A DNA stretch of 40,780 nucleotides from SAR86 cluster bacterium (GTDB lineage Bacteria; Pseudomonadota; Gammaproteobacteria; SAR86; D2472): positions 1 through 40,780 of the forward strand of contig JAQWJG010000066.1 in assembly GCA_029248485.1 (NCBI GenBank), read 5' to 3'. Position numbers and translations under genes: made by a program. How positions within the stretch are numbered: position 1 is the first letter of the stretch; every line of letters starts with the position of its first letter. Below, one piece after another: positions 26,077 to 34,050 of the stretch. The notes beneath the pieces were generated by a model, which made no database searches, had not been told where the DNA came from, and saw only the letters and a list, made by a program, of their open reading frames with translations.

Positions 26077-27093
26077 ATGAAAATTTTCCAGGTTGGCGGA
26101 TCTGTAAGAGACGAATTACTTGGGGTTGAACCCAAAGATCGTGACTGGGTTGTAGTAAATTCTAGTCCAGAAGAAATGGAAGAAAAGGGATTTAAACCCA
26201 TAGGTAAAGATTTTCCAGTCTTCCTTCACCCAGATACCAATGAAGAATATGCCTTGGCTAGAACTGAAAGAAAATCTGGTGTTGGCTATAAAGGGTTTAA
26301 ATTTTATTTTGATTCAAGCGTCACCCTAGAAGAAGATCTAAAACGAAGGGATTTTACAATTAATGCAATGGCCAAAGATGATAATGGTCGTATTATTGAC
26401 CCTTATGGAGGTAGAGTAGATTTAAAAAATAAAATATTTAAACATGCCTCGCCTGCGTTTGAAGAAGACCCACTTCGAGTCCTAAGGTTTGCAAGATTTA
26501 AATCATATAAACAACTCCATGATTTTTATCTGCATGAAGAAACAAAAATTTTGTTTGACAAGATTGTTGCTTCAACAGAACTAAAAGATCTGTCACCTGA
26601 AAGAGTATGGATGGAAACCAAAAAAGCTCTTGAGAATAATTTTAGTGATCAATTTTTTGAAACTTTAATTCAGTACCATTTAACAGACCCATGGTTTAAA
26701 AATCTTAAAAGCGTTTCGTGTGATGGAGATTTGCCTGAACTTAAATGGGCTGATATGCAAAGAATAAATCAATTTCAACTCTGTGCATCATTGCCAGTCC
26801 CAAACTCATTTATAAAAGTTCTGGAATCTTTAAAACAAGTGATTAATTTGGTTGACTGTAAAAATAAATCAGAAAAATTGGGATTAGTTGAAAAGATGCA
26901 AGTACCTCGCAATTATCAAATATTGATGCATTGCAAACAATATGAATCCTTGAATGAGCATCGGGACTACTTAGAGAAAATATTTCAATCTGTCATGGCA
27001 ATAGATTTCTCAGTATTGGCAGGCGTGAATGAGTCTGAAGTTTCGAATCAAAAACAATTGCTTTATCATGAAGCCTTACAAGAGATCATATGA
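26077..27093 (+). CDS. cca: CCA tRNA nucleotidyltransferase, short form without HD domain
   Basis: Adds or repairs the 3' CCA of tRNAs. Class II head and neck motifs are intact: VGGSVRDELLG, the metal pair in KDRDWVVV, ARTERKSGVGYKGFKF, RRDFTINAMA, EDPLRVLRFARF and LSPERVWMETKKAL. At 338 residues it is clearly shorter than the E. coli enzyme (412), and no His-Asp dyad of the HD phosphohydrolase domain is seen in the last ~140 residues. The nucleotidyl-transfer function should remain, but not the phosphatase and phosphodiesterase activities. It sits between apaH and a pteridine reductase gene, overlapping the latter by ATGA. Confidence 0.94.
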   Translation: MKIFQVGGSVRDELLGVEPKDRDWVVVNSSPEEMEEKGFKPIGKDFPVFLHPDTNEEYALARTERKSGVGYKGFKFYFDSSVTLEEDLKRRDFTINAMAKDDNGRIIDPYGGRVDLKNKIFKHASPAFEEDPLRVLRFARFKSYKQLHDFYLHEETKILFDKIVASTELKDLSPERVWMETKKALENNFSDQFFETLIQYHLTDPWFKNLKSVSCDGDLPELKWADMQRINQFQLCASLPVPNSFIKVLESLKQVINLVDCKNKSEKLGLVEKMQVPRNYQILMHCKQYESLNEHRDYLEKIFQSVMAIDFSVLAGVNESEVSNQKQLLYHEALQEII

Positions 27094-27815
27094 ACAAAAG
27101 AATTCTTATTACTGGAGCAGCAAAAAGAATAGGCAAAGAAATGGCCTTATCATTTTTTAATAAAGGCTGGGACATTGTGATTCACTACAATAGCTCCAAA
27201 GAGGAAGCTGAGGCTCTGGCTCATAAAATGAATTCTGAAAGAAGTAATAGTGCCATGCTTGTTCAAGCAAATCTTGATAATGCAAATGAAGTTGAAAAGT
27301 TAGCAGAAAAAATACTATCAAAAAATGGCAGCATTGATGCATTGATTAACAATGCCTCGACCTTCTACCCTACTCCAGTTGGAACTTTCTCAGAAGAAAA
27401 TTGGAATGCTCTCATGGGCAGTAATTTAAAGGCACCGCTCTTTTTAATTCAGTCACTTCATAAAGAACTAGAAAAAAATAAAGGCTTTATTATCAACGTC
27501 ACTGATATTAATGTTGATAGGGCTTTGGTCAATCATTCAATTTATCTTGCCGCAAAATCTGGTTTGCAAACTCTCACCAAATCACTTGCAAAAGAATTGG
27601 CTCCTTACATAAGAGTCAATGCAATAGCTCCTGGTGCAATCTTGGAGCCACCAAACACAGAATGGACATCAGAACAAAAAAATAACATTATTAATGCAGT
27701 TCCTATGAAGAGAATGGGGACCGAAAAAGATATTGTAGATGCTGCAATATACCTTTCTGAGGCAGAATATGTGACCGGTCAGATATTAAATATAGACGGA
27801 GGGAAATCTTTATAA
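27090..27815 (+). CDS. Pteridine reductase-type SDR (PTR1/FolM-like)
   Basis: NADPH-dependent SDR of 241 residues, probably reducing dihydropterins (or dihydrofolate). The nucleotide loop TGAAKRIGKEMA has the PTR1-type TGxxxRxG arrangement. The active site is Asp-Tyr-Lys instead of Ser-Tyr-Lys: D in NVTDINVD lies 13 residues before the Tyr of SIYLAAKSGL, as in PTR1. NNASTF and VNAIAPGAIL are also present. It is coupled to cca (ATGA) and overlaps the following kinase gene by one base. The facing folK and folB genes support a pterin role. Confidence 0.85.
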   Translation: MNKRILITGAAKRIGKEMALSFFNKGWDIVIHYNSSKEEAEALAHKMNSERSNSAMLVQANLDNANEVEKLAEKILSKNGSIDALINNASTFYPTPVGTFSEENWNALMGSNLKAPLFLIQSLHKELEKNKGFIINVTDINVDRALVNHSIYLAAKSGLQTLTKSLAKELAPYIRVNAIAPGAILEPPNTEWTSEQKNNIINAVPMKRMGTEKDIVDAAIYLSEAEYVTGQILNIDGGKSL

Positions 27816-28888
27816 TGAATGACTCTAATTCAAATAATCCAGACGGTAATAAAATTTTCTCAGGCACTAAGGAGGTCGCCGAGAATCTTAAGTTCAATGA
27901 GTCTGGATTACAGGAGTGGCTAGAAGCAAATATTTCCTCGGCTGGAAAAATTATAGAAATTGCTCAATTTAAAGGGGGTCAATCAAATCCCACATATAAA
28001 ATTACAACCGAAAATCAAAAATTTGTTTTACGCAGAAAACCTCCTGGGGTTTTATTGCCATCTGCTCATGCCGTAGATAGAGAATACAAGGTGATAACCG
28101 CTCTTCAACAAACCAAAGTTCCTGTGCCTAAAACTTATGGCCTTTGTGAGGACGAAGAAATTATAGGGACGCCTTTTTTTATTATGGATTTCCTTGATGG
28201 AAATATTTATTGGGACCTATTGTTGAGTGATAAGTCTCCAGCAGAAAGAAAAGAAATCTATGCAAGCAAAAATAATGTCATTGCCCAGCTTCATATGGTT
28301 GATTATCAATCAGTTGGATTATCTGATTATGGTAAGCCTGGAAATTATATTGCTAGACAAGTTTCTAGATGGACCAAACAATATATAGCTTCAGAGACAA
28401 AGGATATTCCAGCAATGAACAACTTGATAGATTGGCTTCCATCTAATATTCCTGATGAAGATGAGACCACAATTGTTCATGGAGATTATCGACTCGATAA
28501 TATGGTTTTCAATCCAAATAATAATGTTATGGGAGTATTGGATTGGGAGCTTTCAACTCTCGGACATCCTATCGCAGACTTCAATTATCACTGCATTAGT
28601 TGGAGAAATATTCCAGAACTTGGTGATGAAAAATTCTGTCAAGAAAATGGCATTCCAACTGAAAAAGAATACAGAAATATGTATTCTGAAATTACTGGCA
28701 AAAACCTTGATGAGCATTGGGAGTTTTATACCATTTTTAATATCTTTAAACTGGCCGGGATTCTCCAAGGAATTATGGGCAGAGTAAGAGATGGAACTGC
28801 AGCAAGTAAGCATGCTGAAGATCGAGGAAATCAAGTTGCTCCCCTAGCAGAAGCTGCTTGGGATTTGGTAGAAAAAAACTATAAATAA
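27815..28888 (+). CDS. ACAD10/11-type phosphotransferase (putative hydroxyacyl kinase)
   Basis: 357-residue aminoglycoside-phosphotransferase-fold kinase of the type fused to acyl-CoA dehydrogenases in ACAD10 and ACAD11, which phosphorylates 4-hydroxyacyl substrates. Seen: FKGGQSNPTYKI nucleotide loop, FVLRRKPPGVLLPSAHAVDREY with the Lys/Arg and Glu of the family, FIMDFLDGNIYWD, catalytic loop IVHGDYRLDNMVF, and metal motif VLDWELSTLGHPIADFNYH. The first ~30 residues look disordered. No acyl-CoA dehydrogenase partner lies in the window. It shares one base with the pteridine reductase stop (TAATG). Confidence 0.85.
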   Translation: MNDSNSNNPDGNKIFSGTKEVAENLKFNESGLQEWLEANISSAGKIIEIAQFKGGQSNPTYKITTENQKFVLRRKPPGVLLPSAHAVDREYKVITALQQTKVPVPKTYGLCEDEEIIGTPFFIMDFLDGNIYWDLLLSDKSPAERKEIYASKNNVIAQLHMVDYQSVGLSDYGKPGNYIARQVSRWTKQYIASETKDIPAMNNLIDWLPSNIPDEDETTIVHGDYRLDNMVFNPNNNVMGVLDWELSTLGHPIADFNYHCISWRNIPELGDEKFCQENGIPTEKEYRNMYSEITGKNLDEHWEFYTIFNIFKLAGILQGIMGRVRDGTAASKHAEDRGNQVAPLAEAAWDLVEKNYK

Positions 28889-28890
28889 AC

Positions 28891-29268
28891 TCATAATATT
28901 TCTTCAAGTGGTTCAGATACAAAGCGATATTTAACTATCTCATCACTCTCAAAAAGTATTTCCTCATCATTGCTTAATTGCAACACTATATCTATATCAA
29001 GAGTTCTTGAGGAGAATTTTGGGCTATTTCTATCTCTTCCAGAGCTATTTTCAATATCTTTTAATTTTTGATTTAGGCTCTCAAAAGATAGTGAAGATGT
29101 CCCGCAAAAGATAAGGTTTAAGAAATCGTCTCCATCAAAACCCTCCGCTTGAGTTTTGTATATTGAGGAGCATTTTGTTTCGGTAAGGATTTTGCTCAGC
29201 GAAGCAATGGCCAAATCTAGGTTTGACTCTGGGTTAATATTACTCCCAAGCGAAAGGTAGTACTTCAT
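28891..29268 (-). CDS. folK: Hydroxymethyldihydropterin pyrophosphokinase, short form
   Basis: Transfers pyrophosphate from ATP to 6-hydroxymethyl-dihydropterin in folate synthesis. YYLSLGSNINPESNLDLAI, the central DDFLNLIFCG and the metal-binding SSRTLDIDIVL (two Asp) identify it. At 125 residues it is shorter than E. coli FolK (about 160). It ends just after the YRFVSEPLEEI segment, so the usual C-terminal tail is missing and the HPR loop region is altered. It overlaps folB by one base and ends 2 bases from the convergent kinase gene. Confidence 0.92.
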   Translation of the reverse strand: MKYYLSLGSNINPESNLDLAIASLSKILTETKCSSIYKTQAEGFDGDDFLNLIFCGTSSLSFESLNQKLKDIENSSGRDRNSPKFSSRTLDIDIVLQLSNDEEILFESDEIVKYRFVSEPLEEIL

Positions 29269-29615
29269 TATCTGTGGATAATTACTCCAACATCTTCCGC
29301 ATGCCTTAGCGCGCCTGGCTTAGAAACTCTTAATTTTAGTGAATCAACTTTATATTCATTTTTTACAAGATCAGCAATGCCCTCAGCCAAGGTTTCTTGG
29401 AGCTGGAATTCAGACTCCTCAACAAACTTAATGATTCCTTTGGTAATTTTTTTATAATCAATAGTGTCTTCAATGGCATCAGTTTTTGCAGCCCTCTTAC
29501 AATCAAACGTCATCTCTAGATCTATGCTTACTTCCTGTCGAACCTCCCGCTCCCATCCAAAGATTCCAATGATTGTTTGAACTCTTAAGTCTTTTATATA
29601 AATTAAATCTTCCAT
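29268..29615 (-). CDS. folB: Dihydroneopterin aldolase
   Basis: Cleaves dihydroneopterin to hydroxymethyl-dihydropterin, the step before FolK. 115 residues. The start at 29615 lies 1 base after the tsaD stop and gives the normal N terminus IYIKDLRVQTIIGIFGWERE with the substrate-binding Glu. DTIDYKKIT, LAEGIADLV and VSKPGALRHAEDVGV (catalytic Lys) complete the fold. The tsaD-folB-folK run is one minus-strand operon. Confidence 0.96.
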   Translation of the reverse strand: MEDLIYIKDLRVQTIIGIFGWEREVRQEVSIDLEMTFDCKRAAKTDAIEDTIDYKKITKGIIKFVEESEFQLQETLAEGIADLVKNEYKVDSLKLRVSKPGALRHAEDVGVIIHR

Positions 29616-29616
29616 T

Positions 29617-30615
29617 TTACTTCTTCCCCAAAGGCCAGCGCGGTCGAGCATGGGAGTTTAGCTGAAATGTTCCTTCATCTGTTTTCAAGCTTCCTAAGTA
29701 TGCAATCATTGCTGCATTGTCTGTGCAATGAGCAATTGGTGGATATAAAACATTAATATTTAACGATTCCTGAAGAGTGGAGATTTTTTCTCTGAGCAAT
29801 TTATTCGCCGCTACTCCACCAGCCAACACAATGCCCTCTCTCCCAGTATCTGTTAAAGCTTTGGATATTTTCTTCACAAGCACCTCTGTGGCTGCATGCT
29901 GAAAAGATGCGCAAATATCTGCTTGAATAACCTCAGTAATTTTTTCTAGATCTTGAACTGCATAGAGCACAGAAGTTTTGAGGCCGCTAAAACTGAAATC
30001 ATAGTCGTCGCTGTGCAGCATTGGCTGTGGGAATTGGAATTTTTTTGGATCACCATGCTTAGCCATTTTTTCTATCTCAGGACCACCCGGATAACCTAAG
30101 CCAATAAGCTTAGCAACCTTATCAAAGGCTTCTCCAACTGCATCATCCCTTGACTGACCTAAGATCTCGTAATCATTCAAACCCTTAACATCAATAATCA
30201 GTGAATGACCTCCAGAGACAAGAAGCGTTAAAAAAGGAAAATCTAATTTCTCTCCACCAAGAAATGGAGCCATCAGGTGACCTTCAAGATGATTCACAGG
30301 TATCAATGGCTTATTAAGAGCAAGTGCTAGCCCTTGAGCAAAATTTTCGCCTATTAATAATGTTCCTAACAATCCTGGACCTGCAGTGTAAGCTATCTGA
30401 TCAATATTGCTTGGATGAATGTCTCCTAATGCTTTCTTATATATATGGGTAATTTTTTGGCAATGATCTCTAGAAGCAAGTTCTGGTATCACACCGCCAT
30501 ACTCTGCGTGAAGTTCAATCTGAGAAAAAACTGCTTCTCCTACCAATCCCTTATCAGAATCATATAAGGCTAAAGCTGTTTCGTCACAAGATGTTTCAAT
30601 ACCTAAAGTAATCAT
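29617..30615 (-). CDS. tsaD: tRNA threonylcarbamoyladenosine transferase subunit TsaD
   Basis: Transfers the threonylcarbamoyl group to A37 of ANN-decoding tRNAs, with TsaB and TsaE. 332 residues from the ATG at 30615, chosen because ITLGIETSCDETALALYD is the standard N terminus; the longer frame overlaps rpsU. Metal motif NHLEGHLMAPF, LVSGGHSLI, DDAVGEAFDKVAKLIGLGYPGG, FSFSGLKTS, GGVAANKLLR and CTDNAAMIAY are visible. Divergent from rpsU across 50 bases, the classic tsaD/rpsU arrangement. Confidence 0.98.
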   Translation of the reverse strand: MITLGIETSCDETALALYDSDKGLVGEAVFSQIELHAEYGGVIPELASRDHCQKITHIYKKALGDIHPSNIDQIAYTAGPGLLGTLLIGENFAQGLALALNKPLIPVNHLEGHLMAPFLGGEKLDFPFLTLLVSGGHSLIIDVKGLNDYEILGQSRDDAVGEAFDKVAKLIGLGYPGGPEIEKMAKHGDPKKFQFPQPMLHSDDYDFSFSGLKTSVLYAVQDLEKITEVIQADICASFQHAATEVLVKKISKALTDTGREGIVLAGGVAANKLLREKISTLQESLNINVLYPPIAHCTDNAAMIAYLGSLKTDEGTFQLNSHARPRWPLGKK

Positions 30616-30665
30616 AAAAAAGTTTTTGCATTCACTACATAAAAAGAATAAACTACCCAGCAATT

Positions 30666-30884
30666 ATGCCTTCTATAATAATAAAAGAAACAGAATACTT
30701 CGACGTTGGTCTTAGAAAATTTAAGCGTGCTTGTGAAAAAGCTGCGATCGTTCCTGAGATCCGCGCTAGAGAGTTCTATGAAAAACCAACTGCTGTAAGA
30801 AAGAGAAAAATGGCTGCTGCAATCAAGCGAGCACACAAAACCAACAGAAAATTTAGTTTCTCAAGGCAAAGATCTTATCGTTAA
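30666..30884 (+). CDS. rpsU: 30S ribosomal protein bS21
   Basis: Small basic subunit protein needed for initiation on canonical mRNAs. 72 residues, usual size. [34 protein letters not shown] and AAAIKRAHK match the family throughout. It is followed after 1 base by yqeY. In many proteobacteria the next genes would be dnaG and rpoD; here the next gene after yqeY is an unrelated convergent amidohydrolase. Confidence 0.98.
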   Translation: MPSIIIKETEYFDVGLRKFKRACEKAAIVPEIRAREFYEKPTAVRKRKMAAAIKRAHKTNRKFSFSRQRSYR

Positions 30885-30885
30885 T

Positions 30886-31329
30886 TTGTCTCTTCTAGAC
30901 ACAATCAATCAAGACTTAAAAGCAGCAATGCTAAGCAAGGATGTCATTACTCGCGATACTTTAAGAATGTTGATCTCAGATATTAAAAAATTTGAGATTG
31001 ATGAAAGAGTGGAGGCTGATGATGCCAAAATTTCCAGTTTAATTAACAAGAATGTAAAGCAGCGAAGGGACTCAATAGAGCAGTTTAAAAATGGTGGTCG
31101 TGATGACCTTGTTGCTACCGAACAAAATCAACTAGATGTAATTCTAAAGTATTTACCAAAGCAATTATCTGAAGAAGAAATCCAGTCACTCATCCAAGAG
31201 GGAATCGCAGCAGTCTCGGCTGAAGGCATGCAGGATATGGGAAAACTAATGGGTCATCTTAAGCCTAAATTTGAAGGAAAGGCTGATATGTCAATTGTCA
31301 GCAAGCTTGTAAAAAATTTGCTGGCATAA
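30886..31329 (+). CDS. yqeY: GatB/YqeY domain protein
   Basis: 147-residue helical protein related to the C-terminal tRNA-binding domain of GatB. Suspected to act on tRNA or in a tRNA-linked process; exact role unknown. SLLDTINQDLKAAMLSKDVITRDTLRMLISDIK is the family start, with IEQFKNGGRDDLVATEQNQL and YLPKQLSEEEI following, and MGKLMGHLKPKFEGKADMSIVSKLVKNLL at the end. The start is TTG at 30886, one base after the rpsU stop; no ATG is near. Probably cotranscribed with rpsU and ended by the hairpin at 31338-31359. Confidence 0.93.
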   Translation: MSLLDTINQDLKAAMLSKDVITRDTLRMLISDIKKFEIDERVEADDAKISSLINKNVKQRRDSIEQFKNGGRDDLVATEQNQLDVILKYLPKQLSEEEIQSLIQEGIAAVSAEGMQDMGKLMGHLKPKFEGKADMSIVSKLVKNLLA

Positions 31330-31337
31330 ATTAATAA

Positions 31338-31359
31338 CACTAGATCAAAAAATCTAGTG
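31338..31359. terminator. Convergent hairpin between yqeY and the amidohydrolase pair
   Basis: A perfect 8-base stem CACTAGAT / ATCTAGTG (31338-31345 and 31352-31359) encloses a 6-base loop. The following T-rich stretch is better on the minus strand (TTATTAATTT), and the hairpin overlaps the last codons and stop of the minus-strand gene. It is the clearest terminator-like structure in the window. Factor-independent activity is only moderately supported because the U-tract is interrupted and the stem is AT-rich. Confidence 0.5.
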
Positions 31360-32595
31360 CTTATAAGATGAGGGCTTCTTCTCTGTATTTATATATCTTT
31401 CGGTTAATTTGGTAGATCGTGAGCTTAAGTCTTGCAATTTGCCTTCTATCATTACAATTTTAGGGAAAGACGATGGTTCTAATGGGTCTCCATCCCAAAC
31501 AATGACATCTGCTAATTTTCCAGTTTCAATTGATCCTCTATTATTAAGCCTAAAAGTTTGCGCTACAGTATTTGACATTCCCTTGATTGCTGTTTCATAA
31601 GACATGCCATAAGCAACAGCATTTCCTGCTCCCTGCCGCATAAGATGATAGTTGTGACTTCTTTGGGTACTAAACATAATAGGAACGCCAGCTTGATCAA
31701 GAATCTTTCCAAGATCCAGGCTTGATCCAAGCTCATCAAATGAATTAGGTATATTGTCCATTGGATCAATAATTACAGGGGTGTTGCTCTCTTTCAATTG
31801 GTCTAAGACCATTGGAGCCTCTTCCACGCTAACTAAAACTAGATTTAAACCATATTTTTTCTTCATTGATAATGCTTGCAAAATATCAACTGCTCTATTT
31901 GTTTCTACAACAAATGGCATATCATCATTAACTACTTTGCCTAATGCAGTAATATCTTGTGCTTGAAGCTCTAATTGATCAGCTAAGTTCATTTCCAAAA
32001 TTTCTTCAATTGATAAAGTCTTAACCAACTTTCCAATATCTAGTAGTGATTCAAGTATTGATAAAGTTTCAGCACGTGAACCGAAAGAAGCTCCTAACCT
32101 TCCAAACATAGCTATATCTTTAGAACCCTTAATCTCTAAGCTTCCATCTAAAATAAAATGAGAGCCTAATCCAAAAATTGGAAAGGAAGATGAGCCTGGA
32201 GTGCTGATAGCGCTAGTTACACCGTTGCTCCTATTCCAGGGGATTCCAGTTGAATGGGGGTTAAATGCATTGAAGATACTGAATCCAGCACTCAAAAGAT
32301 CTGACTCATCATCTCGAGTTACATCCAAGGCATTAATCTCAACAATACCCAGATTGCTCATTGGTGAAATCAATCCAGGTGTTACTGGTAAGCCATTCAC
32401 CTCAATTACTCTAGTGTTTCCATCAATAATTAAATTAGTGCCAACACCAACGATTATTTTGTCAGAAATTAAAATATCTTGAGTCTTTGCGCTGTCTCCA
32501 TTACCTAGGTGAACTAGACCGCCCTTAAGTAAGATAGTTTCTGATGAAAGATTAAGTATAAAAATTAAGAATAATGATAAAGATAGTCTTTTCAT
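31354..32595 (-). CDS. Exported amidohydrolase-fold protein lacking metal ligands (likely pseudoenzyme)
   Basis: 413 residues with an N-terminal signal peptide (MKRLSLSLFLIFILNLSS). It has the composite amidohydrolase frame: ILLKGGLVHLGNGD, VTPGLI, and the C-terminal NRGSIETGKLADVIVWDGDPL. The metal positions are not conserved. VTPGLI is followed by S-P-M-S-N, with M79 and N81 where the HxH pair is expected. The later His positions read VVETNR and LVSVEEA, and the catalytic Asp region reads FSTQRSH. It is translated 1 base after the stop of the lipoprotein amidohydrolase upstream. Probably a structural or regulatory partner; direct function unknown. Confidence 0.85.
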   Translation of the reverse strand: MKRLSLSLFLIFILNLSSETILLKGGLVHLGNGDSAKTQDILISDKIIVGVGTNLIIDGNTRVIEVNGLPVTPGLISPMSNLGIVEINALDVTRDDESDLLSAGFSIFNAFNPHSTGIPWNRSNGVTSAISTPGSSSFPIFGLGSHFILDGSLEIKGSKDIAMFGRLGASFGSRAETLSILESLLDIGKLVKTLSIEEILEMNLADQLELQAQDITALGKVVNDDMPFVVETNRAVDILQALSMKKKYGLNLVLVSVEEAPMVLDQLKESNTPVIIDPMDNIPNSFDELGSSLDLGKILDQAGVPIMFSTQRSHNYHLMRQGAGNAVAYGMSYETAIKGMSNTVAQTFRLNNRGSIETGKLADVIVWDGDPLEPSSFPKIVMIEGKLQDLSSRSTKLTERYINTEKKPSSYKH

Positions 32596-32596
32596 C

Positions 32597-34006
32597 TTAT
32601 TGCACCCTATTGGTTTGAGGTTGAATAATGCCTAAATCAAAATCTGTTATTGGTTGAATCTTGGGATTATGCATATCAAATGCAAAAGCCCCGTCTATCA
32701 ATACCTTTTCAGCTCTAGAATAAATGCTAAATGGATCTCCGCTCCAAAGAACAACATCTGCATCTTTGCCTACCTCTATGCTTCCAGTCTGATCAAGTAT
32801 CCCAGCAGCTTTAGCAGGGTTGCTTGTGATCCATCGCATGGCATGGGCTTTAGAAATTTCATAACCTGCTCTATTTCCTGCGGCCATTGCTTTGGCTGCC
32901 TCCTGATTAAGATGTTGAATCCCAACCGCATCGTCGGAATGCACTATGGCACAACCTGTTCCATTTCTCGCCTGATCAATTATAGCTACATTGGCTTGAA
33001 CCATATCATAAGCTTCGTGTTTGAATCCCCACCAATCAGCCCACATCGCAGCACAAATTCCCTCGTCAGCAAGGAGATCAGCTATTTTGTATGCTTCCAC
33101 GGCATGATGAAAAGTAGTAATTTTATAATTGAACTCTCTGGACATCTCAATCATCATTGCCATTTCTTCCGCTCTATAGCAATGATTTTGAATAAGTATT
33201 TCTCCATTTAAAACACCCATTAAAGTATCCATAGCCAGATCTCTTGTGGGTCGACGATCTTCATCCGATTTATTCATCCCATCAGTGTATTCAACTGCAT
33301 CTATCCAAGCGCTTCTATAACCTGCCATGTTGCCCATTCTGGTTGATGGAGATTGCCTGCGATTTCCATAAACCCTTTTTGGGTTTTCTCCACAAGCCAT
33401 TTTGAGTGAGTGCGGTGCATCTGGAAATTTCATAGCCTGAATTGTATTTTGCGAAACATTTTTAAAAGTTGCGCCTCGACCACCAAATAAATTAGCAGAA
33501 CCCGGTAATACATGAAAAGAAGTAACTCCGCCCTTAAGTGCAAGTGCAAATTGTGGATCTTGCGTCCACAGTGAATGTTCAGCCCAAACTTCTGCAGTTA
33601 CAGGTGCAGTAGCCTCATTTCCATCAGAGCTAGTGGAAACTCCTGGAGCAGAATAAACTCCCATATGTGAGTGAATGTCAATGATCCCTGGGGTAATCCA
33701 TTTATCAGTTGCATCTATAACCAAGACTCCTGGAGCTGAGATAGATTCACCAATTTCTATAATTTTTCCTTCAGAAAGCAATAAATCATAATTTCTAAAT
33801 TCGCCCCCCAAGCCGTCGTAAATATTGGCTGACTTAAAAAGCACTGGCTCAGAGTCCATTGGTGTGTATGTTGAGGCAAAGGCATTATCAATACCTGGAT
33901 TGATTGAGTCTGACTCTGAATCTCCAAATGAGAGATCAATATTAAAACTTTCAGAGCAGCTGATAATGGTAAAAAGCAATATTGGAATAAGTACTTTGTT
34001 TTTCAT
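32597..34006 (-). CDS. Amidohydrolase-family lipoprotein with intact metal site
   Basis: 469 residues. The start at 34006 is supported by GAGGAAAA just upstream and by the lipoprotein signal MKNKVLIPILLFTIISC, with C17 as the lipidated residue and Ser at +2 (outer-membrane retention expected). A linker is followed by the amidohydrolase domain: WITPGIIDIHSH gives H112 and H114, ILIQNHCYRAEEM and ITTFHHAVEAYKIA give the next His ligands, AIVHSDDAVG the catalytic Asp, and GSIEVGKDADVVLWSGDPFS the C terminus. Substrate unknown; imidazolonepropionase- and dipeptidase-like relatives exist. It forms a two-gene operon with the degenerate paralogue. Confidence 0.88.
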   Translation of the reverse strand: MKNKVLIPILLFTIISCSESFNIDLSFGDSESDSINPGIDNAFASTYTPMDSEPVLFKSANIYDGLGGEFRNYDLLLSEGKIIEIGESISAPGVLVIDATDKWITPGIIDIHSHMGVYSAPGVSTSSDGNEATAPVTAEVWAEHSLWTQDPQFALALKGGVTSFHVLPGSANLFGGRGATFKNVSQNTIQAMKFPDAPHSLKMACGENPKRVYGNRRQSPSTRMGNMAGYRSAWIDAVEYTDGMNKSDEDRRPTRDLAMDTLMGVLNGEILIQNHCYRAEEMAMMIEMSREFNYKITTFHHAVEAYKIADLLADEGICAAMWADWWGFKHEAYDMVQANVAIIDQARNGTGCAIVHSDDAVGIQHLNQEAAKAMAAGNRAGYEISKAHAMRWITSNPAKAAGILDQTGSIEVGKDADVVLWSGDPFSIYSRAEKVLIDGAFAFDMHNPKIQPITDFDLGIIQPQTNRVQ

Positions 34007-34028
34007 AATAGATTTTCCTCTTATAAAG

Positions 34029-34034
34029 ATTATA
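34029..34034 (-). promoter_or_regulatory. Candidate -10 box of the amidohydrolase operon
   Basis: Perfect TATAAT on the minus strand, 22 bases before the start codon at 34006, placing the start of transcription just ahead of the GAGG ribosome-binding site (34020 to 34017). No good -35 element is seen. Confidence 0.35.
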
Positions 34035-34050
34035 GGGCCATTTAAAGAGA

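Noticed and set aside
28455..28834. Open frames on both strands inside the ACAD10/11-type kinase gene
   Set aside because: The kinase frame carries the catalytic HGDYRLDN and DWE motifs; the other frames show no recognisable pattern.
32654..33211. 185-codon plus-strand open frame
   Set aside because: It lies entirely antisense to the well-supported amidohydrolase lipoprotein, and has no family motif or ribosome-binding site.
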